This document shows positions 48,157 to 56,505 of a stretch of DNA of 64,000 nt, piece by piece. The translations under genes were made by a program, and so were the position numbers. Below the pieces are notes generated by a model, which was given only the letters and a program-made list of their open reading frames with translations, did not search any database and had not been told where the DNA came from. The DNA is from Roseateles_B sp041906185 (GTDB lineage: Bacteria; Pseudomonadota; Gammaproteobacteria; Burkholderiales; Burkholderiaceae_C). Each line of letters starts with the position of its first letter. Positions within the stretch are counted from its first letter, which is position 1. Location of the stretch: positions 62,001 through 126,000 of the forward strand of contig JAYRJQ010000007.1 in the NCBI GenBank assembly GCA_041906185.1, written 5' to 3'.

Positions 48157-49961
48157 CCGCCCGTGGTGCCGGTGGTCCGCAGCACGCGCAGCACCACCGT
48201 CACGGCCGCGGAGCCGGTGTTCGTGATCTGCAGCACCTGCGTCGCGCCCAGCACGCCGTTGGACAGCACCAGCTGCACGCCCGTGGTGGTGTAGGCCCCG
48301 AGACCGAAGCCGGAGCCCGAGCCGGCGGTGAGCGTGGCCTTCATCGTCTTGCCGGCGGGGATGCTGTAGCGGTAGTAGTCGTTGTCCGTGTTGCTGGCCA
48401 TCGAGCCGCTGATGGCGGCGCTGGCGACGCCGATGACCTGGGCCGTGGCCACGCTGTCATTGGGCTCGGCTTCCTTGATGGCGGTCGGGGTCGGGGTCGG
48501 CGTCGGTGTTGGCGTCGGTGTTGGCGTGGGGGTCGGGGTCGGGGTCGGGGTCGGCGTGGGGGTGGGCGTCCCGGCCGCCGCGAGGGCCGCATTCACCGCT
48601 GCGTTGGCATCCACGAGACCGGCACCGCAGCCGGAGCAGGCGGCGGGGAAGGCGCGGGCGCTGCTCTTGAGCAGGGTGCTCACCTGGTCCGGCGTGAGGT
48701 TCTTGTTGGCCTGCAGCATCAGGGCCACGACGCCGCTGACCACCGGCGTGGCCATCGAGGTGCCCATCATGCCGGCGTAGGTGTCGGTGCCGGGCGTGGT
48801 GGTGCCGGTGTTCCAGGTGGACAGGATGGCGCCGTTGCTGTCACCGCCCGGGGCGGCCAGCGTCACCTTGCTGCCGTAGTTGGAATAGGAGGCGCGTGCG
48901 CCGGTCTTGCCGGTCGCGGCCACGGTGATGACGCCGCTGCAGCTGGCCGGGGAGAAGCCGGCGGCATCCTGCATGCTGTTCCCGGCGGCCACGACGACGA
49001 CCGCGCCCTTGGCCCGGGCCGTGTTGATGGCGTTCTGCGTGGTGATGTCGCAGGCGCCGGCGCCGCCCAGCGAGAGGTTGATGACCTTGGCCGGGTTGGC
49101 ATTCGCGGGCACGCCCGTCACGGTGCCGCCCGCCGCCCAGACCATGGCGTCGGCGATGTCGGAGGTGTAGCCGCCGCACTTGCCCAGCGCGCGCACCGGC
49201 AGCAGGCGGGCCTTGAAGGCGACGCCGCTCACGCCGATGCCGTTGTTGGCCGCTGCGCCGATGATGCCGCTCACGTGCGTGCCGTGCCAGGAGCTGTTCG
49301 CGGCCTTGGAGCCCGTGCCGCAGGCGCCCGCGGCCACGAAGTCGCCCGGGTCGCTCGCGTCGGCGTCGCGCCCGCCGCCATCGCCGGCGGTGCTGGTGTT
49401 CAGGATGAAGTCGTAGCCCGGCAGCAGCTTGGCCGAGAAGTCGGCATGCGGGCGCACGCCGGTGTCGATCACGGCCACGGTGACGCCGTCGCCGGTGGAC
49501 TTGTTCCAGGCGTCGGGGGCGCGGATGCCGCCCACCGTGTCGAAGAGGCTCCACTGCTGGCTGTACATCGGGTCGGTGGGCGTCAGCTGCGGCTGCAGCA
49601 GGCGGTCGGGCTCCACGTACTCGATGTTGGCGTCGCCCGCGCGGAAGCTGGCGGCGAGGGCGTCGATGTCTCCCTTGGCCAGGCGCCGGCTGATCTTGAA
49701 GACCTGGGCGCCGCTGGCCATCTGGCGCAGGGGGCTCAGCTGCACGCCGTGCCGGTTGCCGGCGACCTGCGCGGCGAGGCGGGCGTTCTCGGTCGGGAAG
49801 GCGCCCTTGCCGGACTTGTATTTCACGATCAGCCGGTCCGTCTGGCTGGCCTGCACGATCAGGCCCTCGGGGCCGACGACGGCGGGCTGGTAGGCGGCGT
49901 GGGCCGTGGGGATCGCGGCCAGCAGGGCCAGGGCCAAGGCGGAAGGAAGGGGCGTCTTCAT
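48132..49961 (-). CDS. Secreted subtilisin-like (S8) serine protease with PPC domain
   Basis: A 609-residue exported protease. The signal peptide (residues 1-22, ending AHA) is followed by an inhibitor-like prodomain to about 130. The S8 catalytic domain has D166 (VIDTGV), H226 (HGTHVSG), oxyanion N328 and S402 (GTSMATP). A Pro-Thr dipeptide linker (about 466-495) joins a C-terminal PPC domain (EAEPNDSVATAQVI, DNDYYRYSIPAGKTMK), usually removed after secretion. Its leader is a c-di-GMP-I riboswitch, and a hairpin can cover the GAGG ribosome-binding site, so translation is probably set by c-di-GMP. A terminator lies just beyond the gene. Confidence 0.95.
   Translation of the reverse strand: MKTPLPSALALALLAAIPTAHAAYQPAVVGPEGLIVQASQTDRLIVKYKSGKGAFPTENARLAAQVAGNRHGVQLSPLRQMASGAQVFKISRRLAKGDIDALAASFRAGDANIEYVEPDRLLQPQLTPTDPMYSQQWSLFDTVGGIRAPDAWNKSTGDGVTVAVIDTGVRPHADFSAKLLPGYDFILNTSTAGDGGGRDADASDPGDFVAAGACGTGSKAANSSWHGTHVSGIIGAAANNGIGVSGVAFKARLLPVRALGKCGGYTSDIADAMVWAAGGTVTGVPANANPAKVINLSLGGAGACDITTQNAINTARAKGAVVVVAAGNSMQDAAGFSPASCSGVITVAATGKTGARASYSNYGSKVTLAAPGGDSNGAILSTWNTGTTTPGTDTYAGMMGTSMATPVVSGVVALMLQANKNLTPDQVSTLLKSSARAFPAACSGCGAGLVDANAAVNAALAAAGTPTPTPTPTPTPTPTPTPTPTPTPTPTPTAIKEAEPNDSVATAQVIGVASAAISGSMASNTDNDYYRYSIPAGKTMKATLTAGSGSGFGLGAYTTTGVQLVLSNGVLGATQVLQITNTGSAAVTVVLRVLRTTGTTGGYSLGLGI
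48483..48571 (-). repeat. Hexanucleotide repeat encoding a Pro-Thr linker
   Basis: About 14-15 imperfect copies of a 6-bp unit (GGGGTC, GGCGTC, GGTGTT variants on the plus strand) encode an uninterrupted (Pro-Thr)n linker between the protease and PPC domains. Length variation would stay in frame. Confidence 0.9.
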
Positions 49962-49968
49962 GCGTTTT

Positions 49969-49992
49969 GCCTCGTGCGGTGTTCATCGAGGC
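49969..49992 (-). promoter_or_regulatory. Ribosome-binding-site hairpin, riboswitch expression platform
   Basis: In the protease mRNA leader, GCCTCG (complement of 49987-49992) can pair with CGAGGC (complement of 49969-49974) over a 12-nt loop. The second arm contains the GAGG ribosome-binding site, seven bases before the start codon. It lies directly after the c-di-GMP aptamer, as expected for translational control. Confidence 0.6.
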
Positions 49993-50017
49993 CAGTCGCG
50001 TGCCGGGAGCACGGCGG

Positions 50018-50112
50018 CTGGCGGCCCCGCTACCCTGGCCGGCGTCACGGAGGCGCTGGCGGTAGGCCGGAGGCTTTGCGTCCCGCGCTTTCGCGCGGTT
50101 TGCCGGTCACGG
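50018..50112 (-). promoter_or_regulatory. Cyclic-di-GMP-I (GEMM-I) riboswitch aptamer
   Basis: On the minus strand the leader of the protease gene contains the GEMM-I core in order. GGCAAACC (complement of 50097-50104) is followed by a GCGCGAAAGCGC tetraloop hairpin. Next come GGACGCAAAGCCTCCGG (complement of 50067-50083), a variable P3 arm, and GGTAGCGGGGCCGCC (complement of 50020-50034). The GAAA tetraloop and its receptor-like arm, the invariant A in GACGCAAAG and the GGTAGCGGGG strand match the Vibrio Vc2 aptamer. On my alignment the base that distinguishes c-di-GMP from cGAMP riboswitches is G, favouring c-di-GMP. The closing P1 helix is not resolved by eye, so the ends are approximate. 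Confidence 0.9.
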
Positions 50113-50292
50113 GAAATCCCGTAGGACGAACGGTAGGGGCTCACGCCGCACTTGACCAGCCGCGGGACGCAGCCGGCCGCCGTTCGTGCGACTTTGTACG
50201 CGGCCGGCGCCCCGCCTGCGGCCGGCGCAGCCGTCCGCGGCCGTCAGCACTTGACGGACGTCAAGCCGGCAGCACCACGCGCGACGGGCCCG
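50113..50292. other. Upstream region of the riboswitch-controlled protease gene
   Basis: The 180-bp stretch between the aptamer and the M14 carboxypeptidase stop must contain the protease promoter, reading leftward. It contains TTGACGTCCGTCAA (complement of 50253-50266), an imperfect dyad that includes a -35-like TTGACG, and TTGACC/GGTCAA near 50152. I cannot fix the transcription start. Confidence 0.35.
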
Positions 50293-52128
50293 TCAGGGCA
50301 GCGCCCGCTCCAGGCGCATGAGGGGATAGAGCCGATAGCGCTCGTCCCAGGAGGCGTGGCGGCGGGCGAAGAAGGCCAGCCGGGCGCGCGGGTCGGCCGC
50401 GAAGGCGCTGTCCTCGGCCAGGCGGCGCTGGAACGCCGCCGCCAGCGCCGGGTCCGCGGCCAGCTGCGCGCGGGCGACGTCCTCCGCCACATAGTCCTCC
50501 ATGTACTCCTTCGTCTCGAACGCATTGTTGAAGGCGCCCCAGGCGAGCAGCGAGTCCGGCGCCTGCGGCTCCAGCAGGGCCATCACGAGCCGGGCCCCCG
50601 GCTGCGCGATGGGCACGTAAAGGCTGCCCGCCGGCACGTCCCGCGGCTCGTCGTGCCAGGCCCCCTTCACATCCAGGCGCTGATGCCCCTCGACGGACTG
50701 CGCCCCGAAGCGCGCCTGCTCGGCCCGGAAGGTCTGCACCGGCAGGGCGGCCCGGGCCCGGGCCAGACGCTCGAAGCGCAGGCCATGGCGGCGCAGCACC
50801 TCGCTCACGGCCGGGGCATGGGCGGCGGGCACGAGATAGCCGGCGCCCGGCGCGCGAACGCTCAGGACCGGCTGGATGTCGTCCCGCAGCGGCACGCGCC
50901 AGATCTCGGGCCGGGTCTCGTCGTAGCGCGTCATCAGCGCACCGGAGACGTCGGACGGCGTGCGCGTGTAGGCGTAGCCGCGGAAATCGATCAGGCGGCT
51001 CGCCGCGGTGGCCTCGAAGGCCAGCGGCTGCTCCGATCCCGCCAGGGCGGCCGCGCGGCGGTCCGCGTCGAGGGCCTCGGTGCGCCACTGCGCCCCGTGC
51101 CGGGCGACCAGCGTCAGCACCGCCACGACGGTGTTGCGGGTGATGCGCACCCGGGTGGGGTAGTCCTTCCACGAGTGCGTCTCCACCAGCATGCCGAAGC
51201 GGTTGCGCAGCCAGAAGTAGCCCGTGGAGAAGCGCGGTGGCGGCACGCCGTCGGCGAAGCCGGAGGCCGGGTCGTCCATCTTCTCGAAGGACATGTAGAA
51301 GGGCTGCGGCAGCGATCCCTGCGCGGCGAGCGCCTGGATCACGCCGTCCCGCAGGGCCAGCCCGCTGCGGCGCTGGGCCTCGTCGCCCGCGTGCACCGGC
51401 TCGACCTGGATGGAGACGTCATGCTCGAACTGCGCGCCGTCGGTGACGTGCAGATCGATCGTGGCGAGCGGGTCCCAGGCCTGGACGAGGCGCAGCATGG
51501 CCTGCATCTCCGGCGCATCCGCCTTGGCATAGTCACGGTTGAGGTTGTAGTTCTGTGCCGTGGTGCGCCAGCCCATGGCCTCCGGACCGCGCTGGTTGGG
51601 CCGGTTCCAGGCGCCGAAGCGCTCGTGGCCATCGACATTGAAGACCGGCACGAACACCAGCACCTGCCGCTTCAATGCGCCGGGCGCGGCCTCGCCGTCG
51701 AGCACCTGGCGCAGCGCGAGGAAGCCGGCGTCCTTGCCGTCGATCTCGCCGGCATGGATGCCGCCCTGGATCAGCGTCACGGGCAGACCGCGGCGGCGGG
51801 CCTCGGCCGGCGTGAAGGCGCCGCTCTGGCTGGCGACGATCGCCCACTGCGGCCGCCCTTCTGGCGTGGTGCCGAAGCGCGTGCAGCGCACGGCCCGGGG
51901 ATAGCGCTGCTGGAAGGCGCGGCACAGCCGGCCGACTTCCTCGTAACGCCCGGTGCGCTGGAAGCCGCTGCGTTCGGCCTCGGTGCGCAGCGGCGCGGCC
52001 GCATCGGCCGCCTGCGGCACGGACGACAGGCCGGCCAGCACCACCACGCAGCTCGTCAGGATCGACGACAGGCACGGCGACAGGCACGACGGCAGCACGG
52101 AAGAACGGGGCAGGCGCGGCAGGGGCAT
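50293..52128 (-). CDS. M14-family zinc carboxypeptidase
   Basis: A 611-residue exported metallopeptidase. The N-terminal hydrophobic segment (about residues 20-42) is a signal peptide or anchor. The M14 domain carries the zinc ligands H125 and E128 (GGIHAGEIDGKD) and H227 (TIDLHVTDG), R198 in YNLNRDY, and the probable catalytic E316 (LVETHSW). The C-terminal 250 residues are a further domain of unknown role. ATG 52128 is used; the in-frame TTG 52161 has no ribosome-binding site. It lies just upstream of the riboswitch-controlled protease on the same strand. Confidence 0.9.
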   Translation of the reverse strand: MPLPRLPRSSVLPSCLSPCLSSILTSCVVVLAGLSSVPQAADAAAPLRTEAERSGFQRTGRYEEVGRLCRAFQQRYPRAVRCTRFGTTPEGRPQWAIVASQSGAFTPAEARRRGLPVTLIQGGIHAGEIDGKDAGFLALRQVLDGEAAPGALKRQVLVFVPVFNVDGHERFGAWNRPNQRGPEAMGWRTTAQNYNLNRDYAKADAPEMQAMLRLVQAWDPLATIDLHVTDGAQFEHDVSIQVEPVHAGDEAQRRSGLALRDGVIQALAAQGSLPQPFYMSFEKMDDPASGFADGVPPPRFSTGYFWLRNRFGMLVETHSWKDYPTRVRITRNTVVAVLTLVARHGAQWRTEALDADRRAAALAGSEQPLAFEATAASRLIDFRGYAYTRTPSDVSGALMTRYDETRPEIWRVPLRDDIQPVLSVRAPGAGYLVPAAHAPAVSEVLRRHGLRFERLARARAALPVQTFRAEQARFGAQSVEGHQRLDVKGAWHDEPRDVPAGSLYVPIAQPGARLVMALLEPQAPDSLLAWGAFNNAFETKEYMEDYVAEDVARAQLAADPALAAAFQRRLAEDSAFAADPRARLAFFARRHASWDERYRLYPLMRLERALP

Positions 52129-52288
52129 GGCGGACGGGGCAACGACGGCGACGAAAGGCAAGACCTGGCACTGTAGCCAGCCCCTGCCCCCGACGCTGCT
52201 GCGGATGCCCCGGGGTGTCTTCCGTCACCCTCCCCGACCGGCCCGCATACTGCGCCGACCCCACGTTTTGCCCCGATCGGAGGACCCC

Positions 52289-53125
52289 ATGCGCCTGACC
52301 CGCCGCGGCTTTGCCGCCCTCGCCAGCCTGCCCCTGATGACCCTCGCCTGGGGTGCCCAGGCCGCCGACGCCCCGGCCGACACGGCCCTGCAGGCCGCCA
52401 TCGCCGGCAGCCACCGCACCCCCGCCTTCGTGGCCCGCGACGCCGCGCGCCACCCGTACGAGACGCTGCGCTTCTTCGGCCTCCAGCCCGGCATGACCGT
52501 CGTGGAGCTGAGCCCCGGCGGCGGCTGGTACACCGAGATCCTGGCGCCCTATCTGCACGATCGCGGCCAGCTGATCCTCGGCGCGGACGATCCGCAGTCC
52601 CCCAACGCCTACCGTCAGCGCAGCGGCCAGCGCCTCAAGGACAAGCTCGCGGCCGCCCCCGCGGTGTATGGCAAGGTCCGCATGAACGTCTTCGAGGTGC
52701 CCGCCCGCCTGCAGTACGCCGAGCCCGGCTCGGCCGACCTCGTGCTGACCTTCCGCAACGTGCACAACTGGATCGACGCCGGCGGTGACGCCGCCGTGCA
52801 GGCCGTCTTCCGCAGTGCCTTCGAGGCCCTCAAGAAGGGCGGCAGCTTCGGCGTGGTGGAGCACCGCCGCCCGGCCGCGCAGGCGCAGGACGAGAAGGCC
52901 AGCAGCGGCTACGTGCACGAGGCCTATGTAATCCGCATGGCCGAGGCCGTGGGCTTCAAGCTGGCGGCCCGCAGCGAGGTCAATGCCAACCCCAAGGACA
53001 CGGCGGACCACGAGAACGGTGTCTGGGCGCTGCCGCCCACCTTCACCAACAAGGACAAGGACCGCGAGCGCTACGCCGCCATCGGCGAGAGCGACCGCAT
53101 GACGCTGCGCTTCGTGAAGCCCTGA
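52289..53125 (+). CDS. Exported class I methyltransferase-like protein
   Basis: A 278-residue protein with a Tat-like leader (MRLTRRGFAALASLPLMTLA, cut near AQA-AD), followed by a Rossmann methyltransferase fold. ELSPGGGWYTEIL is the SAM-binding motif I region, and LVLTFRNVHNWIDAGG and LKKGGSFGVVEH are later motifs. GGAGGA precedes ATG 52289. A SAM-dependent enzyme outside the cytoplasm would lack its cofactor unless folded and loaded before Tat export, so the leader may be informative. This exported family recurs in proteobacteria; its substrate is unknown. Confidence 0.85.
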   Translation: MRLTRRGFAALASLPLMTLAWGAQAADAPADTALQAAIAGSHRTPAFVARDAARHPYETLRFFGLQPGMTVVELSPGGGWYTEILAPYLHDRGQLILGADDPQSPNAYRQRSGQRLKDKLAAAPAVYGKVRMNVFEVPARLQYAEPGSADLVLTFRNVHNWIDAGGDAAVQAVFRSAFEALKKGGSFGVVEHRRPAAQAQDEKASSGYVHEAYVIRMAEAVGFKLAARSEVNANPKDTADHENGVWALPPTFTNKDKDRERYAAIGESDRMTLRFVKP

Positions 53126-53168
53126 ATAACGTCTAGGGCGCCCAGGGCGGCCCGCGCGGCCGGCGGGA

Positions 53169-53519
53169 TCAGCCCCCGGCGCGCTTGGCCGGATGCCCCT
53201 GGGCGACGAGCCAGGCCGTGACGCGCTCGGCGTGGTCGCCCTGGATCTCGATGACGCCGCCCTTGGCGGTGCCGCCGCTGCCACAGGCGCTGCGCAGCTG
53301 CTTGCCCAGGGCCTGCAGGGCCGCGTCGTCCAGGGGCAGCCCCTTGACGAGCGTGACGGTCTTGCCGCCGCGGCCCTTGCTCTCCCGCCACACGCGGGCG
53401 ATGCCGTCCCCCGCCGGGCGCGCCGCGGGCTGGCCGCAGCGGCAGGCCGCCAGCGCCGCGCGGCACTGCGGGCAGGTCCGGCCGACGTCGGTGGAATAGA
53501 CGAGGCGGCTGTGGCTCAT
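53169..53519 (-). CDS. yciH: SUI1/YciH-type translation factor
   Basis: A 116-residue eIF1/SUI1-family protein. The N-terminus has a small cysteine cluster (TCPQCRAALAACRCG), as in many proteobacterial YciH proteins. The SUI1 domain follows (RGGKTVTLVKGLPLDDAALQ, then GSGGTAKGGVIEIQGDHAER). E. coli YciH affects initiation fidelity. It is 16 bp from the DUF2242 lipoprotein gene upstream on the same strand. Confidence 0.93.
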   Translation of the reverse strand: MSHSRLVYSTDVGRTCPQCRAALAACRCGQPAARPAGDGIARVWRESKGRGGKTVTLVKGLPLDDAALQALGKQLRSACGSGGTAKGGVIEIQGDHAERVTAWLVAQGHPAKRAGG

Positions 53520-53535
53520 CGGGCGGCAGCCGGCT

Positions 53536-54135
53536 TCAGCGCTGCTTCATCACGGCCGCGGTGCTCGCGCCCGTGCCCTCGCCGGTCTGCTCGCTGAGCA
53601 TGCGGTGCATGAGGGCGAAGAAGCGGTCGTAGAACTCCCCGGCCGGGATGGTCTCGGAGGCCACCTTGACCATGGAGTCCTGCGAGGCCGACATCGGCAC
53701 CGAGATCGAGCCGATCGCGCTCACGCCGATGCTGGTGGAATTGGCACTCTTCTTGATGGCGTAGCGGTCCTGCTGGGCGGAGACGAAGGCCGTGGCCAGC
53801 TGGGCATTGCGGCCGTCGGGCACGCAGACGATGTTGAAGTTGATCTCCACGTGCACCTCGCCCTCGGGCTGGAAGCGCTTGGTGCCGCTCACCGCCCCGG
53901 CCTTGCCCGGGTTGATCAGGTAGCCCTGGCTCAGCAGCGCGCGGCGCGCGGCCTCGCAGGTGTCCTCCATCGAGGCGTCGAAGAGGCGGGAGTAGGTCTC
54001 CTCGGCCTGGAACTTCTCGTTCTGGTAGACGGACACCTTGGGCGGCTCGCGGCCCGGCACGGCAATCGCACAGCCCGCCAGCAGGCAGACCCCGGCCAGG
54101 CTGGCCCAGGTGGTGGCTGTCCTCGTTCTGTTCAT
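53536..54135 (-). CDS. DUF2242 lipoprotein
   Basis: A 199-residue lipoprotein: the signal MNRTRTATTWASLAGVCLLA ends in lipobox LAGC. The body matches DUF2242 (YSRLFDASMEDTCEAARRAL, LLSQGYLINPGKAGAVSGTK, FYDRFFALMHRML). GAGAGGGA precedes ATG 54135, which is preferred to in-frame 54177. Function unknown; family members are common in Burkholderiales envelopes. Confidence 0.85.
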   Translation of the reverse strand: MNRTRTATTWASLAGVCLLAGCAIAVPGREPPKVSVYQNEKFQAEETYSRLFDASMEDTCEAARRALLSQGYLINPGKAGAVSGTKRFQPEGEVHVEINFNIVCVPDGRNAQLATAFVSAQQDRYAIKKSANSTSIGVSAIGSISVPMSASQDSMVKVASETIPAGEFYDRFFALMHRMLSEQTGEGTGASTAAVMKQR

Positions 54136-54428
54136 CGATCCCTCTCCCTGCCCCCTGCCGTGGCAATGCCGTTCCATTCCGTGCGGCCGGCCCTCGCGAG
54201 GGGCGACCCTGGTGCCGCATTATCCAGATCCCGCCTTCCTTGCCCAGGAAGACACCCCACCGGCCGCGGGCCTGCGCGCGGTCGCGCCGCGGTGGGCCGC
54301 GCCGGGTTGAGCCGAAGCGTGCGCTCATCGCCCATCGTGGCAAAGCACCGCTTTGCGCCCACGCTCGGCGTCGCAAGGTGAGGCACATCAGGCCGGAGCG
54401 CCCGCGTCCGGCGCACAATGCGCAGGTC
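54136..54428. other. Divergent intergenic region
   Basis: A 293-bp gap between the DUF2242 gene and the binding-protein gene. It holds one small hairpin, GCAAAGC-ACC-GCTTTGC at 54340-54356, about 70 bp before the binding-protein start. Nothing else is recognised. Confidence 0.35.
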
Positions 54429-55562
54429 ATGCCCGATGCCTTCGTCCCTTCACGACGCCACCTGGTCGGCCTGCTCACCCTGTTCGGCGTGGGCTTCACG
54501 CGCGCCGGCGCGCTCGCCGCGACGCCTCCAGGGGCCGAGAACGAATGGCGCATCGGCAGCTCCGCCGCTCTGAGCGGCCCCGCGGCCCAGCTCGGGCTGC
54601 GTTACCACGCGGGCATCCGCGCGCAGCTCGCCCTCGTCAACCAGCAGGGCGGCATCCAGGGCCGCAAGGTGGTGCTCGACCTGCGCGACGACGGCTACGA
54701 GCCCGAGCGCGCCGAGATCAACACGCGCCAGCTCGTCGAGGACGAACGCGTGCTGCTGCTCTTCGGCTACGTGGGTACGCCCACCAGCCGCGCGGCCCTG
54801 CCCTACCTCAAGCGCCACGGCATCAGCTTCATGGGCGCCTACACCGGGGCCAGCATGCTCTACGAGCCCTCGCTCGGGCGCATCTTCAGCATCCGCGCCA
54901 GCTACCTCGACGAATCGCAGGCGCTGGCCGATGCCATGAAGCGCGACGGCGTGACGCGCTTCAACGTCCTGCTGCAGGCCGATCTCTTCGGCCGCGCCGG
55001 GCTGGAGGCGATGCGGGACGCCGCGCAGGGCCGCCAGCTGACCCTGCAGGCCTCCGCCACCGTGCGCCGCAATTCCACCGACGTCGGCGAAGCGCTGGAC
55101 GCCCTGATCACGCGCGCGCCGGCCGACGCCGTCTTCATGATCAGCACCTACGAGACCTGTGCGGCCTTCATCCGTCAGGCCCGCAAGCGGGGCTACACCG
55201 GGCGCTTCTACCTGCTGTCCTTCGCCGGCCTCGAGCCCCTGCAGCAGGCCCTGCAGGGCGACATGCGCCAGGTCCGCATCGCCCAGGTCGTGCCGGACCC
55301 GCGCGACCCCATCCTCCCCGTCACCGCCGCCTACCAGAAGGCCATGCTGGCCCAGGGCGACCGGCAGTTCGATTCGATCAGCTTCGAGGGGTATATTGCG
55401 GCCCGCGTGCTCTGCGAAGGCCTGGCCCGCGCGCAGCGGGCCTTGGGCCGTGACGGCGTGCAGCAGGCGCTGGAGCGTGTGGGCGAGCTGGATCTGGGCG
55501 GCTTCCGTGTGCGTTACGGCGAGAGCTCGCACCGCGGCAGCTCGCTGGTCCTCATCCGCTGA
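54429..55562 (+). CDS. LivJ-type periplasmic substrate-binding protein
   Basis: A 377-residue type I periplasmic binding protein (branched-chain amino acid/amide class). The leader is MPDAFVPSRRHLVGLLTLFG, with Arg-Arg, cut near ALA-ATP. The mature start WRIGSSAALSGPAAQLGLRY is the classic ligand-binding motif, followed by LVNQQGGIQGRKVVLDLRDD and FGYVGTPTSRA. No permease or ATPase genes are adjacent, so it may serve a distant ABC system or act as a sensor partner. Confidence 0.9.
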   Translation: MPDAFVPSRRHLVGLLTLFGVGFTRAGALAATPPGAENEWRIGSSAALSGPAAQLGLRYHAGIRAQLALVNQQGGIQGRKVVLDLRDDGYEPERAEINTRQLVEDERVLLLFGYVGTPTSRAALPYLKRHGISFMGAYTGASMLYEPSLGRIFSIRASYLDESQALADAMKRDGVTRFNVLLQADLFGRAGLEAMRDAAQGRQLTLQASATVRRNSTDVGEALDALITRAPADAVFMISTYETCAAFIRQARKRGYTGRFYLLSFAGLEPLQQALQGDMRQVRIAQVVPDPRDPILPVTAAYQKAMLAQGDRQFDSISFEGYIAARVLCEGLARAQRALGRDGVQQALERVGELDLGGFRVRYGESSHRGSSLVLIR

Positions 55563-55611
55563 CGCCCGCGAGCCGGCCCGCGCGCGCCGGCCCTTGCCGC
55601 TGGAACTGCCG

Positions 55612-56457
55612 ATGATTTGCGCACCCCCCCTGCCCGTCCGCTCCCTCCGCCACCGGCACGCCGGGCGCGGTCTGGCCCTGCTGGCCACCGGCCTGACGAT
55701 GGCCGCCGGCGCGCTGGCCGGCCCCGAGCCCTGGGTCGGCACGGCCTACCTGCGCCAGGAGATCCGCCACAGCTTCCAGGGCCAGACCTACGGGCTGGGC
55801 CGCCAGACGCTGGAGGGGCTCGTCGCCCTGTGCAATCTGGCGCGCAAGGAGGCCGGCCTGCCGGAGACCCACCCGCCAGAGGCGCTCATGGCCGGGGTCG
55901 ATGTCGAGACGGTCGAGCGCTACTTCGACAACGGCCGCGCCCTGACCCGCCGCCAGGGCTACACCCTCGAGCTCACCGACATGCGCCGCTGGATGGAGGA
56001 GCGCCGTGCCCGGCCCACGGTCCTCCCCGCGGTGCCGCCGGACTGCAGCGTCACGCGCAAGGTGGACAACACCAGCACCCTGCTCTGGAAGGACGGCGTG
56101 CGTTACGAGCTGCGCGCCGACCGCAAGGGCAGCGGCAGCCGCCGCCACGCCACCCTCACCCCGCGCCCCATGGGCCCGACACCGGAAGGCAGCAGCCCGG
56201 ACCTCGTCGAGGGCCAGCCCTGCCTGCGCGTGCGCGTCAGCAGCCCGGTCGGCAGCGGGGACAGCTGCCTCTGGACCGGCTACCCGCTGCAGGAGTACCT
56301 CAACTTCCCCTGGGCGCTGGCATCGCACCGCGTCATCGGCATGGGCCCGCAGCCGCTGGTCGAGGACGTCCGCACGCTGGAGATGACGGTCGGCCGGGCC
56401 AGCCCGCGGGGCCTGTTCGAGCTGCCGCCCGGCGTCGACATCAAGGTCCTGCCCTGA
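55612..56457 (+). CDS. Exported hypothetical protein
   Basis: A 281-residue protein with a long basic leader and hydrophobic core (LALLATGLTMAAGALA). The mature region has four cysteines (ALCNLARKEAG, PDCSVTRK, QPCLRVRV, DSCLWTGY). The SCLWTGYPLQEYLNFPWA pattern faintly recalls the CLWSNE segment of the Tad-locus paralogues at 17638-19502, and the overall length is similar, so distant homology is possible. It follows the binding-protein gene by 49 bp. No family recognised. Confidence 0.65.
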   Translation: MICAPPLPVRSLRHRHAGRGLALLATGLTMAAGALAGPEPWVGTAYLRQEIRHSFQGQTYGLGRQTLEGLVALCNLARKEAGLPETHPPEALMAGVDVETVERYFDNGRALTRRQGYTLELTDMRRWMEERRARPTVLPAVPPDCSVTRKVDNTSTLLWKDGVRYELRADRKGSGSRRHATLTPRPMGPTPEGSSPDLVEGQPCLRVRVSSPVGSGDSCLWTGYPLQEYLNFPWALASHRVIGMGPQPLVEDVRTLEMTVGRASPRGLFELPPGVDIKVLP

Positions 56458-56505
56458 GCGGCCCCGCAGCGGGGCGCGGCGGGCCCTGAGCGCCCGGCGC
56501 CGGGC

